From NCBI GenBank assembly GCA_050043265.1, contig JBHJIR010000090.1, forward strand, positions 1 to 27,131: a DNA stretch of 27,131 bases. Direction: 5' to 3'. Source of the DNA: Pelagibius sp050043265 (GTDB lineage: Bacteria; Pseudomonadota; Alphaproteobacteria; Kiloniellales; Kiloniellaceae). This document shows, piece by piece, positions 24,498-27,131 of this stretch (its first letter is position 1; every line of letters starts with the position of its first letter). Below the pieces are notes generated by a model. The model ran no database searches. It worked only from the letters and a program-made list of their open reading frames with translations, and was not told the DNA's origin. A program made the translations under genes and the position numbers.

Positions 24498-25295
24498 TCA
24501 AGCGGCCGCCGAGCCCGGCTCCAGCATCGGGAAGGCCCGCAGTTCCGCCCAGGGCAGGATCTCCAACCGGCCGTCCATATGCTCGACCAGGGCGGTGCAG
24601 CTCTCCACCCAGTCGCCGTCGTTGTTGTAGAGGATGCCGTCGATCAGGCGCATCTCGGCCAGGTGGATGTGGCCGCAGACGACGCCGTCGACGTCGTGGC
24701 GCTTGGCCTCGGCCACCACGGCCTCCTCGAAATGGCTGATGAACTGCACGGCGTTCTTCACCCGGTGCTTCAGGTAGGCCGACAGCGACCAGTAGCCGAA
24801 GCCCAGCTTGCGGCGCAGGTAATTGAACCAGGTGTTCACGTGCAGCATGGTCACGTAGGCCCAGTCGCCGAGCAGCGCCAGCCAGCGCGCGTACTTCACG
24901 ATGCCGTCGAACTCGTCGCCGTGGATGACCAGCAGGCGCTTGCCGTCGGCGGTCTCGTGGATCGCTTCCTTGGTCACCTCGACGCCGCCGAAGTGACTGC
25001 CCAGGTAGTCGCGCAGGAACTCGTCGTGGTTGCCGGGCACGTAGATCAGGCGCATGCCCTTGCGCACCTTGCGCAGCAGCTTCTGCACCACGTCGTTGTG
25101 GGCCTGGGGCCAGTACCAGGTGCGCTTCAGGCGCCAGCCGTCGATGATGTCGCCGACGAGGTACATGGTTTCGCAGTCGGTGTTCTTGATGAAATCCAGC
25201 AGGTAGTCCGCCTTGCATCCCCGGGTGCCGAGGTGGATATCGGAGATGAAGATCGTGCGATACCGCGAGGGTCGCGAAGGTGCCAGGCCGTCCAT
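24498..25295 (-). CDS. plcP: PlcP-type metallophosphoesterase (phospholipase C for lipid remodelling)
   Basis: This 265-aa calcineurin-like phosphoesterase has two-metal motifs D19/H21 (SDIHLG), D49 (VGDIIDG), N89-H90-D91 (GNHDEF), H125 (IHGDEF) and H209/H211 (CGHIH). Databases often label such proteins LpxH-like UDP-diacylglucosamine hydrolase. The wording matches Sinorhizobium PlcP as I remember it (LGT-GC-AD-LLDF, GW-L-R-WYWPQ-HNDVVQKLLRK, GDWVESCTALVEH). PlcP degrades phospholipids to diacylglycerol during phosphate starvation, feeding the glycosyltransferase encoded next. I use the ATG at 25295; the frame extends 32 codons upstream without a convincing start. A minus-strand TATAAG (25355-25350) may be its -10. 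Confidence 0.8.
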   Translation of the reverse strand: MDGLAPSRPSRYRTIFISDIHLGTRGCKADYLLDFIKNTDCETMYLVGDIIDGWRLKRTWYWPQAHNDVVQKLLRKVRKGMRLIYVPGNHDEFLRDYLGSHFGGVEVTKEAIHETADGKRLLVIHGDEFDGIVKYARWLALLGDWAYVTMLHVNTWFNYLRRKLGFGYWSLSAYLKHRVKNAVQFISHFEEAVVAEAKRHDVDGVVCGHIHLAEMRLIDGILYNNDGDWVESCTALVEHMDGRLEILPWAELRAFPMLEPGSAAA

Positions 25296-25412
25296 GTTCC
25301 GACTCCGCAGACATCGAAAAGACCACAAGAAGGAGCGATCTTCCTGCGGCTTATAGCAACATGTCGTTGCAGTACAAGTGCCACCCGGCAAGTCACGGGA
25401 AATATAATGGCA

Positions 25413-25430
25413 CCGTCACTACAGTGTCAT
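25413..25430 (+). promoter_or_regulatory. Pho-box-like direct repeat between plcP and the phosphonate operon
   Basis: CCGTCAC (25413-25419), a 4-bp spacer TACA, then GTGTCAT (25424-25430). The arms match the CTGTCAT Pho-box arm at 5 and 6 of 7 positions with the exact 7-4-7 spacing. Ten bp downstream, the PhoB-promoter distance, is TATTCG (25441-25446) as a possible -10 pointing to the phosphonate genes. A further half-site, AAGTCAC, lies at 25390-25396. The 338-bp divergent gap holds no gene. Confidence 0.6.
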
Positions 25431-25633
25431 GGAAAGTACATATTCGCTCTGTTCTTGGTTAAGTTTCATATTTAAGCGGCGATATGGTTGCTGCCGATTG
25501 CCGGCCTTTGCCGCGGGGTGGCAATATGCAGCGGCGACTCGAACGCCTGTACGCCGATGCCGACGCTGGCTAAAAGTCTGCTGGCCAAACGACTGCGGCA
25601 ATAAGGCGATCCGCCGAAACCCTGGGACCGACC

Positions 25634-26401
25634 GTGACCGATACCCCCGCCCCAAACCCCGCCCCGCGCTACGCCCTCTATTACGCCCCGCCCGCCGACA
25701 GCGCGCTCTGGCGTCTGGCGCAGGACTGGCTGGGGCGCGACTGCGAGAGCGGCGAATTGCGGACTCAGCCGGTCCTCGACGGCTGGGCGGCAACCGATAT
25801 CGCCGCCGTCACGGAAAGCCCGCGCCACTATGGCTTCCACGCGACGCTCAAGGCCCCGTTCCATCTGGCGCCCGGCTGCGGTCTGCGCGATCTTCACGAC
25901 AAGGTCACGGCCTTCGCCAGCCGCCAGATCCCCTTCCCCGCGCCGCCGCTGAAGGTCTCCGCCATCGGACCGTTCATCGCCCTCACCCTGTCGACACCTT
26001 CGCCGGACATGCAGGCCCTGGCCGCGGCGGCGGTGAGCGAACTGGACGGCCTGCGCGCCCCGCCGTCGCCCGCCGACATCCAGCGGCGACTCGGCAAGGG
26101 GCTGACCCCGCGCCAGGAGGCCCTGCTGCACGACTGGGGCTATCCCTATGTGATGGAGGAATTCCGTTTCCACATGACCCTGACCGGCCCGATCGGCGAA
26201 ACGGAACGCCGCGAGCGCCTGCAGACCCAATTGGCCGCCCTGTTCCGGCCGGCACTCGGCGAGCCGGTTCCGGTCCGCGAGATCTGCCTCTATAGTCAGG
26301 GCACCACAGACCAGCCCTTCCTTCTGGTCGACCGCTTCCGCCTGGGGGCGGCGCCGGCGGAAGGGCGCGCAGAAACCGTACAAGGGCAGACGACATCATG
26401 A
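25634..26401 (+). CDS. DUF1045 phosphonate-operon protein (2H phosphoesterase-like)
   Basis: This 255-aa protein begins with GTG. It has RYALYYAPP near the start, and two His-x-Thr motifs of the 2H phosphoesterase fold: GFHATLKAPF (about residue 75) and FRFHMTLTGP (about 179). This is the DUF1045 (TIGR03223) family found in phosphonate gene clusters, often beside phnM and phnN. The catalytic role is not settled; cyclic ribose-phosphate hydrolysis would fit the fold and the pathway. The stop overlaps the next start by ATGA. The 200-bp leader after the Pho-box candidate has no other gene. Confidence 0.83.
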   Translation: MTDTPAPNPAPRYALYYAPPADSALWRLAQDWLGRDCESGELRTQPVLDGWAATDIAAVTESPRHYGFHATLKAPFHLAPGCGLRDLHDKVTAFASRQIPFPAPPLKVSAIGPFIALTLSTPSPDMQALAAAAVSELDGLRAPPSPADIQRRLGKGLTPRQEALLHDWGYPYVMEEFRFHMTLTGPIGETERRERLQTQLAALFRPALGEPVPVREICLYSQGTTDQPFLLVDRFRLGAAPAEGRAETVQGQTTS

Positions 26402-27015
26402 CTGCTAACTCCCAGGACGCTGGCCAAGCCGACGACACCTGCAGCCCCGCAGCCGCCGGGGCCGACCCCATCGGCCACATCCTCAGCCTGCTCGCCGAAC
26501 TCGGCACCGACCGCTACGGCGGCGAGGAGGTCTCCCAGCTGACCCATGCCCTGCAGTGCGCCACCTTCGCCCAGCGCAGCGGTGCCTCCGACAGCCTGGT
26601 CGCGGCGGCCCTGCTGCACGACGTCGGCCACCTGGTGAACCCCAAGGACGAAGGCGCCACCCTGCGCGGCGTCGACGCAGCCCACGAAACGGTCGGCGCC
26701 GGCTATCTGGCGCGCTGGTTCGGCCCTGCGGTGACCGCCCCCATTGCCCAGCACGTCGCCGCCAAGCGCTATCTCTGCCAGGCCGAGGACGGCTATTTCG
26801 GACGGCTGTCCGAGGAGTCGGTGCGCAGCCTGGCGGTCCAGGGCGGCCCCTTCACGGCGCAGCAGGCCGAAGCTTTCCTGGCCCGCCCCTATGCGGAGGA
26901 AGCGGTCGCGCTGCGCCGCTGGGACGAACTGGCGAAAGACCCGGAGATGGTGACGCCCAGCCTGGAAGACTTCCGCCCGGTGCTGGAGCGGGCCGAGCGC
27001 AGCGCCGGAGCCTGA
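26398..27015 (+). CDS. phnZ: HD-domain mixed-valence di-iron oxygenase, PhnZ/TmpB-like
   Basis: This 205-aa HD-domain protein carries the metal set H50, H74-D75, H78 (LLHDVGHLV), H96, H119 and D176. The Tyr-Gly-x-Glu pair (Y40, E43) ahead of it separates PhnZ-type oxygenases from ordinary HD phosphohydrolases. These spacings match PhnZ as I recall it. PhnZ cleaves the C-P bond of 2-amino-1-hydroxyethylphosphonate to glycine and phosphate; TmpB does the same with the trimethylated analogue. The hydroxylase partner (PhnY or TmpA) is not in the window. Its place between DUF1045 and phnN supports a phosphonate role. Confidence 0.75.
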   Translation: MTANSQDAGQADDTCSPAAAGADPIGHILSLLAELGTDRYGGEEVSQLTHALQCATFAQRSGASDSLVAAALLHDVGHLVNPKDEGATLRGVDAAHETVGAGYLARWFGPAVTAPIAQHVAAKRYLCQAEDGYFGRLSEESVRSLAVQGGPFTAQQAEAFLARPYAEEAVALRRWDELAKDPEMVTPSLEDFRPVLERAERSAGA

Positions 27016-27016
27016 C

Positions 27017-27131
27017 ATGAACGAGGCGCCAGAGGAGACGAGGCCGGGGGAGACGAGGCCGGGGGAAACGAGACCGGGGGAAAAGCCGCGGCCGGGCCGC
27101 CTGCTCCTGGAGGTCGGGCCCAGCGGGGCCG
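27017..27131 (+). CDS. phnN: Start of phnN, ribose 1,5-bisphosphate phosphokinase (partial)
   Basis: The frame opens with ATG one base after the phnZ stop and runs off the window. After a repeat-rich head it reads RLLLEVGPSGA, matching the beginning of the PhnN P-loop (GPSGxGKDT). PhnN makes PRPP in the C-P lyase pathway, which fits a DUF1045 neighbour. Only 38 codons are visible, so a guanylate-kinase relative is possible. Confidence 0.6.
   Translation, partial: MNEAPEETRPGETRPGETRPGEKPRPGRLLLEVGPSGA
27035..27079 (+). repeat. Three tandem 15-bp units at the start of phnN
   Basis: GAGACGAGGCCGGGG at 27035-27049 and 27050-27064, then GAAACGAGACCGGGG at 27065-27079. It encodes Glu-Thr-Arg-Pro-Gly three times, followed by a decayed fourth unit (Glu-Lys-Pro-Arg-Pro-Gly). 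This head is not part of the kinase fold. Confidence 0.85.

Noticed and set aside
24498..25295. LpxH (lipid A UDP-diacylglucosamine hydrolase) as the identity of the metallophosphoesterase
   Set aside because: The adjacent agt glycosyltransferase, the Pho-box context and the remembered PlcP wording favour PlcP; LpxH would sit with other lpx genes.
25403..25408. Perfect TATAAT on the plus strand before the phosphonate operon
   Set aside because: No -35 at a suitable distance and it lies upstream of the Pho-box candidate, so the TATTCG 10 bp past the Pho box is the better -10.

Overview
The window reads as high-GC alphaproteobacterial chromosome. The gene families (alphaproteobacterial OpgH, SoeABC, Caulobacter-type xylose genes, plcP-agt, phosphonate genes) suggest a free-living, possibly marine member of the Rhodospirillales or a related order. 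This placement is inferred from gene content; no rRNA or tRNA was seen.

Layout. (1) 31-2160 (+): opgH, periplasmic glucan glucosyltransferase. (2) 2173-8737 (-): a sulfur block of soeA, soeB, soeC (membrane-bound, cytoplasm-facing sulfite dehydrogenase), a TauE/SafE anion exporter and a TIGR02186-type membrane-anchored protein. (3) 9233-13340 (-): a xylose block of xylF (binding protein), xylH (permease), xylG (ATPase) and an SDR resembling Caulobacter D-xylose dehydrogenase. (4) 13634-14332 (-): an exported pentapeptide-repeat protein. (5) 14724-19559 (+): a second sugar ABC importer with binding protein, double-domain ATPase and two permeases. (6) 19573-21485 (-): a PAS-PAS histidine kinase and a receiver-only response regulator. 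(7) 21585-22493 (-): an SMP-30 family sugar lactonase. (8) 22637-23467 (+): an unrecognised protein. (9) 23464-25295 (-): plcP-agt, the phosphate-starvation lipid-remodelling pair. (10) 25634 to the end (+): a phosphonate operon with a DUF1045 protein, a PhnZ/TmpB-type HD oxygenase and the start of phnN.

The main result is in soeA. Its reading frame only makes a normal, full-length enzyme if an in-frame TGA at 8639-8641 is read through. This codon lies inside the N-terminal [4Fe-4S] motif (Cys-x2-Cys-Ala-TGA-Arg-Cys-Gly), at a position where I expect cysteine in relatives. A start with an excellent ribosome-binding site lies 32 codons upstream, and a stable hairpin lies just downstream at a SECIS-like distance. 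A selenocysteine-containing sulfite dehydrogenase is the leading reading. A nonsense mutation or sequence error is the alternative.

Two regulatory links also stand out. A near-palindromic 16-mer centred on AGCGCT occurs before xylF, before the second sugar importer and before the SMP-30 lactonase, suggesting one LacI-type regulator for an oxidative pentose pathway. A Pho-box-like direct repeat (7-4-7) lies between the divergent plcP-agt and phosphonate operons, tying lipid remodelling and phosphonate use together as one phosphorus-scavenging locus.
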